Source of the DNA: Geodermatophilus bullaregiensis
GTDB lineage: Bacteria; Actinomycetota; Actinomycetes; Mycobacteriales; Geodermatophilaceae
Length of the DNA stretch: 64,000 nt
Direction of reading: 5' to 3'
Assembly: GCF_016907675.1 (NCBI RefSeq)
Contig: NZ_JAFBCJ010000001.1
Coordinates: forward strand, 2,976,001 to 3,040,000
Position numbers and translations under genes: made by a program. The notes under the pieces were generated by a model, which worked only from the letters and a program-made list of their open reading frames with translations, was not told the origin of the DNA and made no database searches. Numbering within the stretch: the first letter of the stretch is position 1; each line of letters opens with the position of its first letter. Shown here piece by piece: positions 26,622 through 35,152 of this stretch.

Positions 26622-27797
26622 GTGAGGGTGCTGTTTGACGCCTACTGGTGGGTCGAGGGGCAGCCCTCGGGGCGCCGGGTCGTCGACTCGCTACTCCGGA
26701 CCTGGCTCACCGACTGGCCGGAGGACGAGCTCATCGCGGCCGTCCCGGCCCGTCATGTTTCTCGCGTGCGTGACCTGGCGGGTGACCCGGCGTTGACCGT
26801 CGTACCCCTGCGGCTCAAGCCGCACGGAGTGAGTGTCATGGTGGAGATGGGGGGGTTGAGTGGCGGCGTCGATGTGGTTCTGTCCCAGAACTACACTCCA
26901 CTGCGGTCATCCGCTCTGCGGGCGACATTCATACACGACTTGATGTTCGTCGAGCGCCCGGAGTTCTTCGGGCGGCTTGAGCGGCTGTACTTCGCCGGGA
27001 TGCCATGGTCAGCACGCTATGCCCAGCTGGTGCTCACCTCTACGGCGGCTGAGGCTAGTCGCATCACACGACTACGTCCTCGGCTGGCCAGCCGTGTCCG
27101 GCCGGTGGGGCTCACCGTGCCGGAACCCTTCCGCGAGGCTCGGGCGGTCGATCCGCAGGTCGGAGTCGCGCCTCAGCAGTTCGTGCTCTGCGTCGGTCGA
27201 ATCAACATCCGCAAGAACCTGGACCGGCTCATCAACGCACTCATGAAGAAGGATGTGGTGCGGCCGGACTTCCCGCTCGTCATCGTCGGTGAACCCGACG
27301 GGATGGCCGTGCGGGGCCCCAAACGGGATGACCCTCGAATCCGATTCGTCGGTGCGGTCGACGACGCGGGTCTTAAGTGGCTGTACGAGCAGTGCCGCGT
27401 CTTCGTGTTCCCCTCCCTGGACGAGGGGTTCGGACTGCCGGTTCTGGAGGCGGCGCTCAGCGGCGCCGCCATGGCGCTCAGCGACATCCCGGCTTTCCGT
27501 GAGCTGGCCCCCGGTGCGGTGTTCTTCGAGCCGACTGATGAGGCGTCGATCGCTCGGGCCGTCGGCGCCATCATCCGAGGCCCTCATGGTGACCGTCCGG
27601 TCCCGATCCCGGCGTGGTCGGACGTGGTCGCTCTGATCCGGAGCACAATCCTGGACGCGCTTGCCGAGCGCGCCTGCTTGGATCGCCGCGCCTCCCCGCC
27701 CGCTGTCGCACATCGCCGACCGACACCAGATGAGCCGACGATGCGTCTCGGTCGGGGAGGGAGCCGCTCGACGTGGTCCGGACGAGAAGAGACCTGA
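26622..27797 (+). CDS. family 4 glycosyltransferase (GT-B)
   Basis: 391-aa cytosolic enzyme from GTG 26622 (VRVLFDAYWWVEG, GGGGAG upstream). The N-terminal Rossmann domain runs to about residue 175 (VLSQNYTPLRSSALRATFIH carries the acceptor-side His). The C-terminal domain has FVLCVGRINIRKNLDRLINA (phosphate-binding Arg/Lys), RFVGAVDDAGLKWLYEQCRV, FPSLDEGFGLPVLEAALSGA with the EX7E-type motif (E in LDEGFG and E in LPVLEA) and SDIPAFRELAPGAVFFEP. It uses a nucleotide-sugar donor. The family resembles mannosyl/rhamnosyl transferases of exopolysaccharide clusters. The C-terminal 50 residues are basic and low-complexity. It is first of three rightward glycosyltransferase genes. Confidence 0.88.
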   Translation: MRVLFDAYWWVEGQPSGRRVVDSLLRTWLTDWPEDELIAAVPARHVSRVRDLAGDPALTVVPLRLKPHGVSVMVEMGGLSGGVDVVLSQNYTPLRSSALRATFIHDLMFVERPEFFGRLERLYFAGMPWSARYAQLVLTSTAAEASRITRLRPRLASRVRPVGLTVPEPFREARAVDPQVGVAPQQFVLCVGRINIRKNLDRLINALMKKDVVRPDFPLVIVGEPDGMAVRGPKRDDPRIRFVGAVDDAGLKWLYEQCRVFVFPSLDEGFGLPVLEAALSGAAMALSDIPAFRELAPGAVFFEPTDEASIARAVGAIIRGPHGDRPVPIPAWSDVVALIRSTILDALAERACLDRRASPPAVAHRRPTPDEPTMRLGRGGSRSTWSGREET

Positions 27798-27918
27798 GGC
27801 CGGTCGAGGACCGTCCCTGCCGTGCTGACCGCAGAAGGCCGCCATCCAGCACGTTCGTGGCGGGACCGACGGGCGCAAGGGCGAGGAGCGTCATCGACTC
27901 GTCATGTAACCTGCCGCG

Positions 27919-28974
27919 GTGTCGGAGCCGATCAGTGGCAGCGGAAGCGCGAAGGGCGCACCCCTGACACTGTCCGTGGCGGTGACCACCTACAGGCGCC
28001 CCCGTGACCTCGAGGAACTGCTCCCATCGCTCATCGATCAGCTGCGAGAAGTCAGGGATCGCTTCCGTGTGCCAGTGCGCGGCGGGATCGTCGTGGTCGA
28101 CAACGATCCTGAACGCAGCGCGCAAGAAGTGGTCAGGGCCATCTCGGCCCAGCATCTCGAGAGGACCGGCATTGGGTTGCGGTACGAGGTCGAGCCCGAG
28201 CCGGGCATCGCGGCGGCCCGAAACCGGGCCTTGGCCAGCGCAGAGGAGTCGCGCATCTTGGTGTTCATCGACGATGACGAGCGCCCGGAGCCCGAATGGC
28301 TCATGCGCCTCTTGGAAACCTGGGTGTCGAGTCGAGCCGCGGCGGTAGCCGGCCCGGTCTTGCCGCAATACCTCACCCAGCCGCATCCCTGGGTGCTGGC
28401 GGGTGACTTCTACGTCACTCGTCGATTGCAGACGGGTGTGGACATTGGCGTGGCGGGGGGAGGCAATCTGTTGTTGGACCTAGCAGACGTGCGACAACAG
28501 GGTATCCGTTTCGACGAAGCCGTCGGGTTGGCCGGTGGTGAGGACAACCTGTTCACGACCAGACTCGGCAGGGCTGGCGCCCGAATGATCTGGTGCGCCG
28601 AGGCTCGAGTGATGGAGCGCGTCCCTCCGGAGCGGACGACTCTGCAGTGGGTGCTACAGCGTTCCTGGAGTGATGGGAACGTCGAAGCGCGCACCGCGTT
28701 GCGCCTGGCGCCGCGATCCGGCGAACGTCTTGTGCAGCGGCTTCGCGGTCTGTGGCGTGGGTTTTTGCGCGTCACGGCCGGTCTCGCACGAGCAGTTCTC
28801 GGTGCTGTGCTCCTGTCCCCGAGGCATCAGGCGAGAGGAACGAGAACGCTGCTCAGAGGGGCGGGGATGGTCGCTGGTGCTCTTGGCCTGACTCACCAGC
28901 ATTACGCGCGTCATGGATCGAGACCCAGACCACGCGTGCGGATCGGCCGGGTCCGCGAGAAGGGAACCCCGTAG
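27919..28974 (+). CDS. family 2 glycosyltransferase
   Basis: 351-aa GT-A enzyme from GTG 27919. LSVAVTTYRRPRDLEELL is the donor loop, VVVDNDPERSAQEVV the first acidic pair, EPGIAAARNRALASAEES and LVFIDDDERPEPEW the metal-binding DDD. GVAGGGNLLLDLADV and GGEDNLFTTRL carry the catalytic acidic residues. A basic amphipathic and partly hydrophobic C-terminus (LRVTAGLARAVLGAVLLS) may attach it to the membrane. It is immediately followed by the next gene: its TAG (28972-28974) touches the ATG at 28975, implying translational coupling. Confidence 0.9.
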   Translation: MSEPISGSGSAKGAPLTLSVAVTTYRRPRDLEELLPSLIDQLREVRDRFRVPVRGGIVVVDNDPERSAQEVVRAISAQHLERTGIGLRYEVEPEPGIAAARNRALASAEESRILVFIDDDERPEPEWLMRLLETWVSSRAAAVAGPVLPQYLTQPHPWVLAGDFYVTRRLQTGVDIGVAGGGNLLLDLADVRQQGIRFDEAVGLAGGEDNLFTTRLGRAGARMIWCAEARVMERVPPERTTLQWVLQRSWSDGNVEARTALRLAPRSGERLVQRLRGLWRGFLRVTAGLARAVLGAVLLSPRHQARGTRTLLRGAGMVAGALGLTHQHYARHGSRPRPRVRIGRVREKGTP

Positions 28975-30369
28975 ATGGCGACGTCCTCAGTGGGCAACTC
29001 GAGGCGGAGCGTGATTGCCCGACTCCGCGGGAACGCCTGGTTGACGCGACCCGACCGGAAGTCCTTCTTCAACTCGGTTCTGGTCGTCGACGTCGACCTC
29101 CCATCGGGGAGTGTGTCCATCACCGAGCAGTTGACCGGCCGCGAGCAAGCCCCGGAAGGGGTGTATGCGGTCGTCTGGAGGGACGGAGTGCCGATCGGGG
29201 ACCTCGAGGTCGCTGGCGATCCCGCGGCCGTCCTCCCGACACTGCCTGGGATCGTCGCGTCCCAGGAGTGGCCGGTCGAGCCGCTGCGACCTCCCGGGTC
29301 CGAGTCGCCGCCGGGTGCGCCGGGCATCCCGGCCACTGCCGCGCGGGAGCCACGTGCGCCGGAGGAGCAGGACGTCACGATCGCCGTGTGCACTCGTGAC
29401 CGGCCCGAAATGCTGCGTGAGTGCCTCGTCGCCATGGGCGCTCTAGAACGACCCGTTGCCGAGGTGTTGGTCATCGACAACGCGTCAGCCGATGACCGGA
29501 CCCGCCAGGTCGCCGGGGAGTTCTCTTTCGTGCGCTACGTCCACGAACCACGGCGGGGACTTGACTGGGCGCGGAACCGGGCACTCGTCGAGGCCCGGAC
29601 TGCCATCCTCGCCTTCACCGACGATGACGTCCTGGTGTGCCCGGGCTGGGTCGGTGGCTTGCTGCGGGCTTTTCGGGAGGAGCCTGAAGCGGTCGTCGTG
29701 ACCGGCCTCGTTCTCCCGGCAGAACTGGCCACGCCGGCGCAGGTGCAGTTCGAGGGACGTGGTGGTTTCCGTCGCGGTTTCCGGCGTCGCAGGTTCAAGG
29801 GGACGACGTCGACTCCGCATCACGGATCTGCGAAGGACGTGGTGCTGGGAGCCGCCGGCGCGGGAGCCAATGTCGCGCTCCGCCGCGACGTCGCCTTGGA
29901 GATGGGGGGGTTCGACGTCGCACTGGATGTGGGCACACCGTCAGGCGGGGGCGGCGATTTCGAGATGTTCTTTCGGGTGACGTCCGCAGGTCACATGCTG
30001 GTGTACGAACCGTCGGCGGTGGTACGGCACCGCCACCGACCCACGATGGCGGAGCTCGCCCGTCAGCGCCGCGGGGATGGCACCGGCAACTACAGCATCC
30101 TGCTGGGCGCAGGGTCCCGCTACGGTCGCCAGGTCAGGAGGGAGTTCCTTCGGCTGGCGATCTGGTGGCTCGCCCAGCGGTACGCGCGGCGTGTGGTGTG
30201 CAGCGTCCTCTGGCCACGGCTGTGGCCGCCGGCGCTGGTTTATCCCGAGTTGCGCGGCGTGTTCACGGCTTTGTCCGGGCGCCTCTACCACCGTGGTATC
30301 GCACAGGCGCGCAAGGAAGCGCTCGCTCATCCGGACGAACCCTCACCCGATGCCGTCCGGGGCCTGTAG
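28975..30369 (+). CDS. family 2 glycosyltransferase with N-terminal extension
   Basis: 464-aa enzyme. The first 130 residues form a beta-rich extension (FFNSVLVVDVDLPSGSVS, EGVYAVVWRDGVPIGDLEV) not found in plain GT2 enzymes. The GT-A domain starts at VTIAVCTRDRPEMLRECL, with VLVIDNASADDRTR, GLDWARNRALVEARTAIL and the DDD metal site in AFTDDDVL. AAGAGANVALRRDVALEMGG is the acceptor loop and GGGGDFEMFFRV supplies the catalytic Asp/Glu. The same order of modules is found at 12118-13425. In both, the extension may bind the lipid-linked acceptor or a partner. The gene directly abuts the upstream GT2 gene and is followed by a convergent polymerase gene 34 bp on. Confidence 0.88.
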   Translation: MATSSVGNSRRSVIARLRGNAWLTRPDRKSFFNSVLVVDVDLPSGSVSITEQLTGREQAPEGVYAVVWRDGVPIGDLEVAGDPAAVLPTLPGIVASQEWPVEPLRPPGSESPPGAPGIPATAAREPRAPEEQDVTIAVCTRDRPEMLRECLVAMGALERPVAEVLVIDNASADDRTRQVAGEFSFVRYVHEPRRGLDWARNRALVEARTAILAFTDDDVLVCPGWVGGLLRAFREEPEAVVVTGLVLPAELATPAQVQFEGRGGFRRGFRRRRFKGTTSTPHHGSAKDVVLGAAGAGANVALRRDVALEMGGFDVALDVGTPSGGGGDFEMFFRVTSAGHMLVYEPSAVVRHRHRPTMAELARQRRGDGTGNYSILLGAGSRYGRQVRREFLRLAIWWLAQRYARRVVCSVLWPRLWPPALVYPELRGVFTALSGRLYHRGIAQARKEALAHPDEPSPDAVRGL

Positions 30370-30403
30370 CAGCCGCACTCCCGAGCGACTCAGCGCCGCT
30401 CCG

Positions 30404-31699
30404 TCAGCCGTGAGCCGGATCGGATACCCCATCGCTCCGGATGGGTGCTCCAGTCGGGCGCTGTCGTCCCCCGTGCACGGCGCAGCTCAACAGGATGAAG
30501 GCGAGGGCGCCCACGCCCGTCCATGCATGGATGGCGAGGAACAGGCTGACGAAGACGAGGAGCGCGAACGCGTCGTTCGGGACGTCACTCGCTCGGACGA
30601 CGCGGTCCACGCAGAGGCTTGCGACGAGGACGAAGAGTCCGAGACCAATCAGTCCGTACTCGAAGACGAGCAGGACCAGTTCCGAATCCACGGTGTCGGC
30701 GACGTCCAACACCCCAACGGGCGACGGGATGAGGTAGACGCCGTGCGGCAGGCCGGCGAAACCCCAGCCGAGGGGCCTGGCGCTGAGACTCTCGCTGATC
30801 AGCGAGTAGAGGACTCCGCGGTACTCCACGCTCGATTGAGCCCCATCGGAACTCGTCACCGTGGCCTCGATACCCGGCGGGCTGATCAGGAGCCCCACGG
30901 CGATGGCCGCGACCATCAAGACCGTAGCCGGGACCAGGAGGCTCCGGGATCTGGTGGCCCCCTGCCATGACCGGTCGGTGAGCAACTGGACGACGAGATA
31001 GACCAGGCCTGCGACCAGGGCTCCGCGACTCTGCGTGCAGTAGATACCCGCCAGCAGAAGTGTTCCGGTCGACAGGCGCCAACTCACTCTCCCGAGTCGC
31101 ATGGCCGCCGGTAGCGCAACCAGCAACAGGGCGGAGAGCACGATCGGGTGTTCAGACAGGAGAGCGGCTCGGAGGTGGCCGTCCCGTTCGAGCCTCGAGA
31201 CGAAGTCCGACCGGTCCACCAGGTTCCTGTTCAGAGCGAACTCGACCGTCGCTAGCGCGCTCATCACAGTCGACCACAGGAGGTAGATCCGGAAGAACAG
31301 TCTCGCGTGCCCGGTCTGGCGCAACACCGTTCCAGCCCAGAACGCGCAGGTAAATAGGAGTGCATAGCGGACGACGCGCTCGCCCGTCGTGGCACTCCAC
31401 CATGTGACCCACCCGAGTCCGTAGGCGACGACCAGGGCGCTCGTGAGGTACGCCGCGACGGCGACGGCCACGTGGCTCCTTGTCACACCCGCTGCACGCC
31501 TGCTCATGATGATGACGCCGAGGAGTAGATAGACCATCGCAAAGCGCAGCGGCACGTGCAGGGCGAGATAACCGGCGCTGTAGATGGTCACGACCAGCGC
31601 GTGGCTCAACACCGCCACCTGCGCGCGTGGTCGCAGGCACAGTGCCGCCGCAGTGACCAGCCCCGCTCCGCAGACCGCCAAGAGACCCAACGTCAGCAC
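30404..31699 (-). CDS. O-antigen ligase/polymerase-like membrane protein (Wzy type)
   Basis: 431-aa protein with 11-12 predicted helices, consistent with the Wzy_C/O-antigen ligase superfamily. The long extracytoplasmic loop between residues about 270 and 345 includes SSDGAQSSVEYRGVLYSLIS and ARPLGWGFAGLPHG, the RG...W.G.G pattern typical of the family's periplasmic loop. The preceding helix ends with IYCTQSRGALVAGLVYLV, the family's conserved TxSRGA. Predicted role: polymerisation of flipped repeat units. Converges with the GT2 gene at 30369. Its start at 31699 has no strong Shine-Dalgarno visible. Confidence 0.85.
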   Translation of the reverse strand: MLTLGLLAVCGAGLVTAAALCLRPRAQVAVLSHALVVTIYSAGYLALHVPLRFAMVYLLLGVIIMSRRAAGVTRSHVAVAVAAYLTSALVVAYGLGWVTWWSATTGERVVRYALLFTCAFWAGTVLRQTGHARLFFRIYLLWSTVMSALATVEFALNRNLVDRSDFVSRLERDGHLRAALLSEHPIVLSALLLVALPAAMRLGRVSWRLSTGTLLLAGIYCTQSRGALVAGLVYLVVQLLTDRSWQGATRSRSLLVPATVLMVAAIAVGLLISPPGIEATVTSSDGAQSSVEYRGVLYSLISESLSARPLGWGFAGLPHGVYLIPSPVGVLDVADTVDSELVLLVFEYGLIGLGLFVLVASLCVDRVVRASDVPNDAFALLVFVSLFLAIHAWTGVGALAFILLSCAVHGGRQRPTGAPIRSDGVSDPAHG

Positions 31700-32086
31700 A
31701 GTGATGGTGGTCGCCTCACCTTCGTCTCGCGCGAATGCGTCTGCGATGCCGGGACGGCCATGCCGGGCCTGGGCATGCTAGCCGTCCCCGTCTATCCTTC
31801 GGCCCCCGCAGATGACGCGTGGTGCTCCTCCAGCGCGTGCGTGAGTCGTCCGTGGTGCCCGGGGGCTACCATCCCGCGCGGGGCGAGACCACCGCGTTCC
31901 GGGTCGTGGTATCGCCGCGGCCGTCGGCGAAGGGGTGTCCACCCCTGGACGAATGAGGCGGGATCGATTCAGTGGACCAGTGGTGCAGCGAGGTCGTCGG
32001 CGTTCGCCGTCGACGTGGGTGGTCATGCTCTGTGCGGGCGACCCTGTGACGCTTCCTGCCTTCACCTGACTCGGCGATAGCACGAG
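31700..32086. other. divergent intergenic region, 387 bp
   Basis: Separates the leftward polymerase from the rightward flippase. No coding sequence is supported; short frames have no start signals. Promoters for both genes should lie here. No long inverted repeat was noticed. Confidence 0.4.
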
Positions 32087-33340
32087 GTGAAGTCCGGCCT
32101 CCTGCACGGCCTGGGCAACATCCTGCCCGCCGTCACAGGTCTCGTCACGGCTCCCCTCACAGCTCGGGCTCTAGGAGTGCTGGACCGAGGAACCGTCACG
32201 GTCGTGATGACCGCGGCGACGCTCTTCTCCATCCCGGCCATCGCCGGGATGGGATGGGGCACGCTCATCGCCGTCGGAAAGGACCCGACGGCCCTTCCGG
32301 TGTGGAAGCGCCGCGCGAGGCGCGTTGCGCTGGTCGCGTCCCTTCCCGGCGCCGTGCTCGTGGTGTGGCTCGCCATGGTCCTGTCTCTCACGGCTGCGCA
32401 GACGGGGGCGGCGGCTCTTCTGTTCGCCTACGCCTCCTCGATCGCCTTACACGCGGTGAACAGCAACTTCCTGGTGTCTGTGGGCTCCATCGCACCGGTC
32501 GGGCTGAGCAGCATCGCATTGTCCGTCGTCACCACGGGTCTGCTCGTGATCCTGTTCATCAGCGGGCAGTTGACGCTCGCCACGGTCGTCCTCGCCAACG
32601 TCGCGGGCTTGCTCACGCAGTCGGCCGTCTTGTTCTGGGCCGCGCGCCGTGCCGTGCGTCGGATCACAGGACGACCGACGGCGTCGGCTCAGCAAACCTC
32701 GGAAGCGGATGTCCCGACGCGCCGGAGACTGTTCATGACTGCAATCGCCCAGACACTCGACGCGTTCTCCGCCAGGTTGGACCTGCTCGTCGTCGCGCTC
32801 GTCGCCGAGACCCGGGTCATTGGCCTCTACTCTATTGCGGCTGTGATTCCGCAGATCTCGTACTTCGCTTACCTCACACTCGTCCAGCGGAGCTTCGCCC
32901 GATCGCCGGCCCTGACCATCGAGCAGCGCAGCCGGCACCTATTCCTCGTGTGCTCTGGAGCCTCCATGGGCCTCGCAGCTGCCGGCGGCGCCTTGAGCTG
33001 GGTGCTCATCGATCCGATCTTCGGGACCGAGTTCACTCAGGCTCGCGACTACCTGTGGCCTGCGATGCTGGTGACCTTGGGGTTGGGGGCGTTCATCCCG
33101 ACCTTGCTCTTGTGGCAACGAGCTGGTCGGCTAGCGCTTGCCTCCCTCGGCACCGTCGTGGTCATCGCGGGCGCGTCGATCGGTGTCGGTCAGGTCGCAA
33201 GCCCGTGGTGGGGGATCGTGGCTCTCGGCGCAGGTCTGGCGGCCACGGGGTTGACGCAGTACATCGGGCGGTGGGGTTGGCAGAGCCTGTTCCGGGGCCA
33301 TGTCGTGGCCTGGCGGTCAGTAGCCCGTGGCGTGGTCTGA
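32087..33340 (+). CDS. Wzx-like polysaccharide flippase
   Basis: 417-aa integral membrane protein from GTG 32087 with about 12 helices. The first helix reads LGNILPAVTGLVTAPLTARA, followed by LGVLDRGTVTVVMTAATLFS, the pattern of PST-type lipid-linked oligosaccharide flippases (NxxxxxxG...ARxLG..DRG). A central cytosolic loop (residues about 195-220) is polar. LDAFSARLDLLVVALVAETR and GLYSIAAVIPQISYFAYLTL open the second half, and IFGTEFTQARDYLWPAMLV is the late conserved block. It is only distantly related to the pair at 0.3 and 8.0 kb, so it likely serves a different repeat unit. A polymerase (30404) and a chain-length regulator (33619) flank it. Confidence 0.88.
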   Translation: MKSGLLHGLGNILPAVTGLVTAPLTARALGVLDRGTVTVVMTAATLFSIPAIAGMGWGTLIAVGKDPTALPVWKRRARRVALVASLPGAVLVVWLAMVLSLTAAQTGAAALLFAYASSIALHAVNSNFLVSVGSIAPVGLSSIALSVVTTGLLVILFISGQLTLATVVLANVAGLLTQSAVLFWAARRAVRRITGRPTASAQQTSEADVPTRRRLFMTAIAQTLDAFSARLDLLVVALVAETRVIGLYSIAAVIPQISYFAYLTLVQRSFARSPALTIEQRSRHLFLVCSGASMGLAAAGGALSWVLIDPIFGTEFTQARDYLWPAMLVTLGLGAFIPTLLLWQRAGRLALASLGTVVVIAGASIGVGQVASPWWGIVALGAGLAATGLTQYIGRWGWQSLFRGHVVAWRSVARGVV

Positions 33341-33442
33341 AAGAACGTCGCGGAGGCACGTCCTCAGCTGCGGCGGTCGAGTTTCCAGCACGAGGGTCGT
33401 GCCCTCGAAGGTCTCCCGATCGGGGATCAAAGGCGCCGATCT

Positions 33443-33482
33443 GCGCTCCGTGGAGCGCCAGTGCGCTCGTCGGGATCCCGAC
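33443..33482. terminator. possible bidirectional terminator region between convergent genes
   Basis: GCGCTC-CGTG-GAGCGC (33443-33458) forms a 6-bp stem with a tetraloop. A 14-bp palindrome, GTCGGGATCCCGAC (33469-33482), follows. Both sit in the 278-bp gap between the flippase and the convergent Wzz-like gene. There is no U tract. The assignment rests on position and dyad symmetry. Confidence 0.35.
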
Positions 33483-33618
33483 CCAGCGCCGACAACTCGT
33501 TCCCAAGCAGCCGCAGCGCAGGAAGGACGCCGACGGCGACACGGCCGTCACCCGGCGCCCGGCGCCGTGCAAGCGGTCCGATGATCTACTGCGGTAACGC
33601 CTTCCCGGTTGGTGGCGC

Positions 33619-34959
33619 CTAGCCGGAGCCGTATCCGAAGGCCTTCGCCAGCTCCGTCTTCTCCGGAGCCGCGGTCACGACGCAGCCGAGGATTGCGCTG
33701 TCCACCCTGCGCAGGGTGGCGGAAGCCCGCTCCAGCTGGGCCTTCCGCGTCTTCCCGTACCGGATGCACAGGACCACGCCGTCCACCATTGCGGCCAGGC
33801 CGGCGACCTCCCCGACCGGCAGCACAGGCGGGGCGTCTATGATCACAAAGTCGTTCGCGCCACGCAGCTTCTCGACGACGGCCGTCATCTCGCTCGACGC
33901 GAGGAGATCTCCGTTGTCGTGCCGGGAAAGACCCACGCCGAGCACGGACAGGTTCCCGTCTCCGTATCGCCGGAGGACCGCGTCGAGGTCCGCTTGACCC
34001 GTCAACACGTCGCTCAGCCCCGGCCCGCTTTCCATTTCCAGGTATTGATCGAGCCGCGGCCGGTGAAAATCCGCCTCGATGACCGCGACCTTGTGGCCGC
34101 TCCGCACCAAGGCGAGTCCGAGGTTGACCACGACAGTGGTCCTTCCCTCCGCCGCAACTGCACTCGAGACCATGATGACTCGCGGGGGTTCGTCCCCGCC
34201 GAGGTGCTGCAGGTTGTTCCGGAGTTGGAGGTAGCCATTGACGGCTCTGCTCGCCCTGGCCCGGTCGATCGTGTGCTGCTTCTCCAGTGTCGAGTCCTTC
34301 AGCACGACGCCGATGACCGGAGCGCGTGCAGCCGAGGATGCCTCGTCGCTGTTGCGCACCGTCCGGTCGAGCAGGTCCCGCACCAGTGCCACCAGAACGC
34401 CGAGGAGGAGACCGGCCGCCGCACCCAGAGCGCTGTCACGGACCACCTGCGGGGAAGCTGGTCCCGTCGGCATTTCAGCAGCGTCGACAACTGTCAGCTG
34501 CACCGGCGACTCGCCGTTGACGCTCGGTTCCAACTGGGTGGCCAAGTCAGGGAACTCCTGGCCGATCGTTCGCGCGATGTCCCTGGCACGCTCCGGTGAG
34601 GAGTCGGTGACCGACACGTCGAGCAGCACCGTGTTGGGCACCACGCTGGCCGCGATCTTGGCCGAGAACTCCGCAGAAGTCATGTCTAGGCCGAGGGCGT
34701 CGATCACGAGGTCCGCAGTCCTGCTGCCGGTCACCAGCTCTGCGTAGGAGGCTGCTTGGCCCTGAGCGAAGAGGCTGCTCGAGTACGCGTCCACGGTCGG
34801 CGCTGCCTCCGTCGTGCTGACGAAGAACTGCGTGTGGCTGACGTACTCCCTGGGCTGGGTGAGCGTGAAGCCGAATACGGACGTCGCGCCGAGCAACAGG
34901 CCGAGCACCGGAGCCCACCAGGTGGCCCGGATGGCGCTCCATGCCTCTCGCAGACCCAC
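33619..34959 (-). CDS. Wzz/tyrosine-kinase-like chain-length regulator with altered Walker A
   Basis: 446-aa protein. An N-terminal Wzz domain (helix APVLGLLLGATSVFGFTL, residues about 17-34, then the periplasmic region) ends in a second helix near 176-193 (DSALGAAAGLLLGVLVAL). The cytosolic ATPase domain of bacterial tyrosine (BY) kinases follows, from about residue 213. The Walker A position (269-276) reads AAEGRTTV: Arg replaces the Lys that contacts ATP. The A' motif (VAVIEADFHRPRL, about 291-303) and Walker B (FVIIDAPPVL, 371-380) are conserved. Only one tyrosine lies near the C-terminus (AFGYGSG), not the usual cluster. It probably sets polymer length through its Wzz part, with reduced or no kinase activity. 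It diverges from the GT4 gene at 35153. Confidence 0.88.
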   Translation of the reverse strand: MGLREAWSAIRATWWAPVLGLLLGATSVFGFTLTQPREYVSHTQFFVSTTEAAPTVDAYSSSLFAQGQAASYAELVTGSRTADLVIDALGLDMTSAEFSAKIAASVVPNTVLLDVSVTDSSPERARDIARTIGQEFPDLATQLEPSVNGESPVQLTVVDAAEMPTGPASPQVVRDSALGAAAGLLLGVLVALVRDLLDRTVRNSDEASSAARAPVIGVVLKDSTLEKQHTIDRARASRAVNGYLQLRNNLQHLGGDEPPRVIMVSSAVAAEGRTTVVVNLGLALVRSGHKVAVIEADFHRPRLDQYLEMESGPGLSDVLTGQADLDAVLRRYGDGNLSVLGVGLSRHDNGDLLASSEMTAVVEKLRGANDFVIIDAPPVLPVGEVAGLAAMVDGVVLCIRYGKTRKAQLERASATLRRVDSAILGCVVTAAPEKTELAKAFGYGSG

Positions 34960-35152
34960 GGTGCCTCCGCCCTCCCACTACCTGCCGTCCCGGCGCCAAC
35001 GCCAAGTCTGTGCCACCCTAGGTCAGGTAGCCCGCAAGACAGGCCGAGTTGAGCGGCGCACCAACCACTGGACTGCCGACCGGAGGGTCCGGTGGGCGTC
35101 CGCACCCCGAGACTTCACCCGTGTGGTCCACGGCGACCTGCACTGTAGTTCG

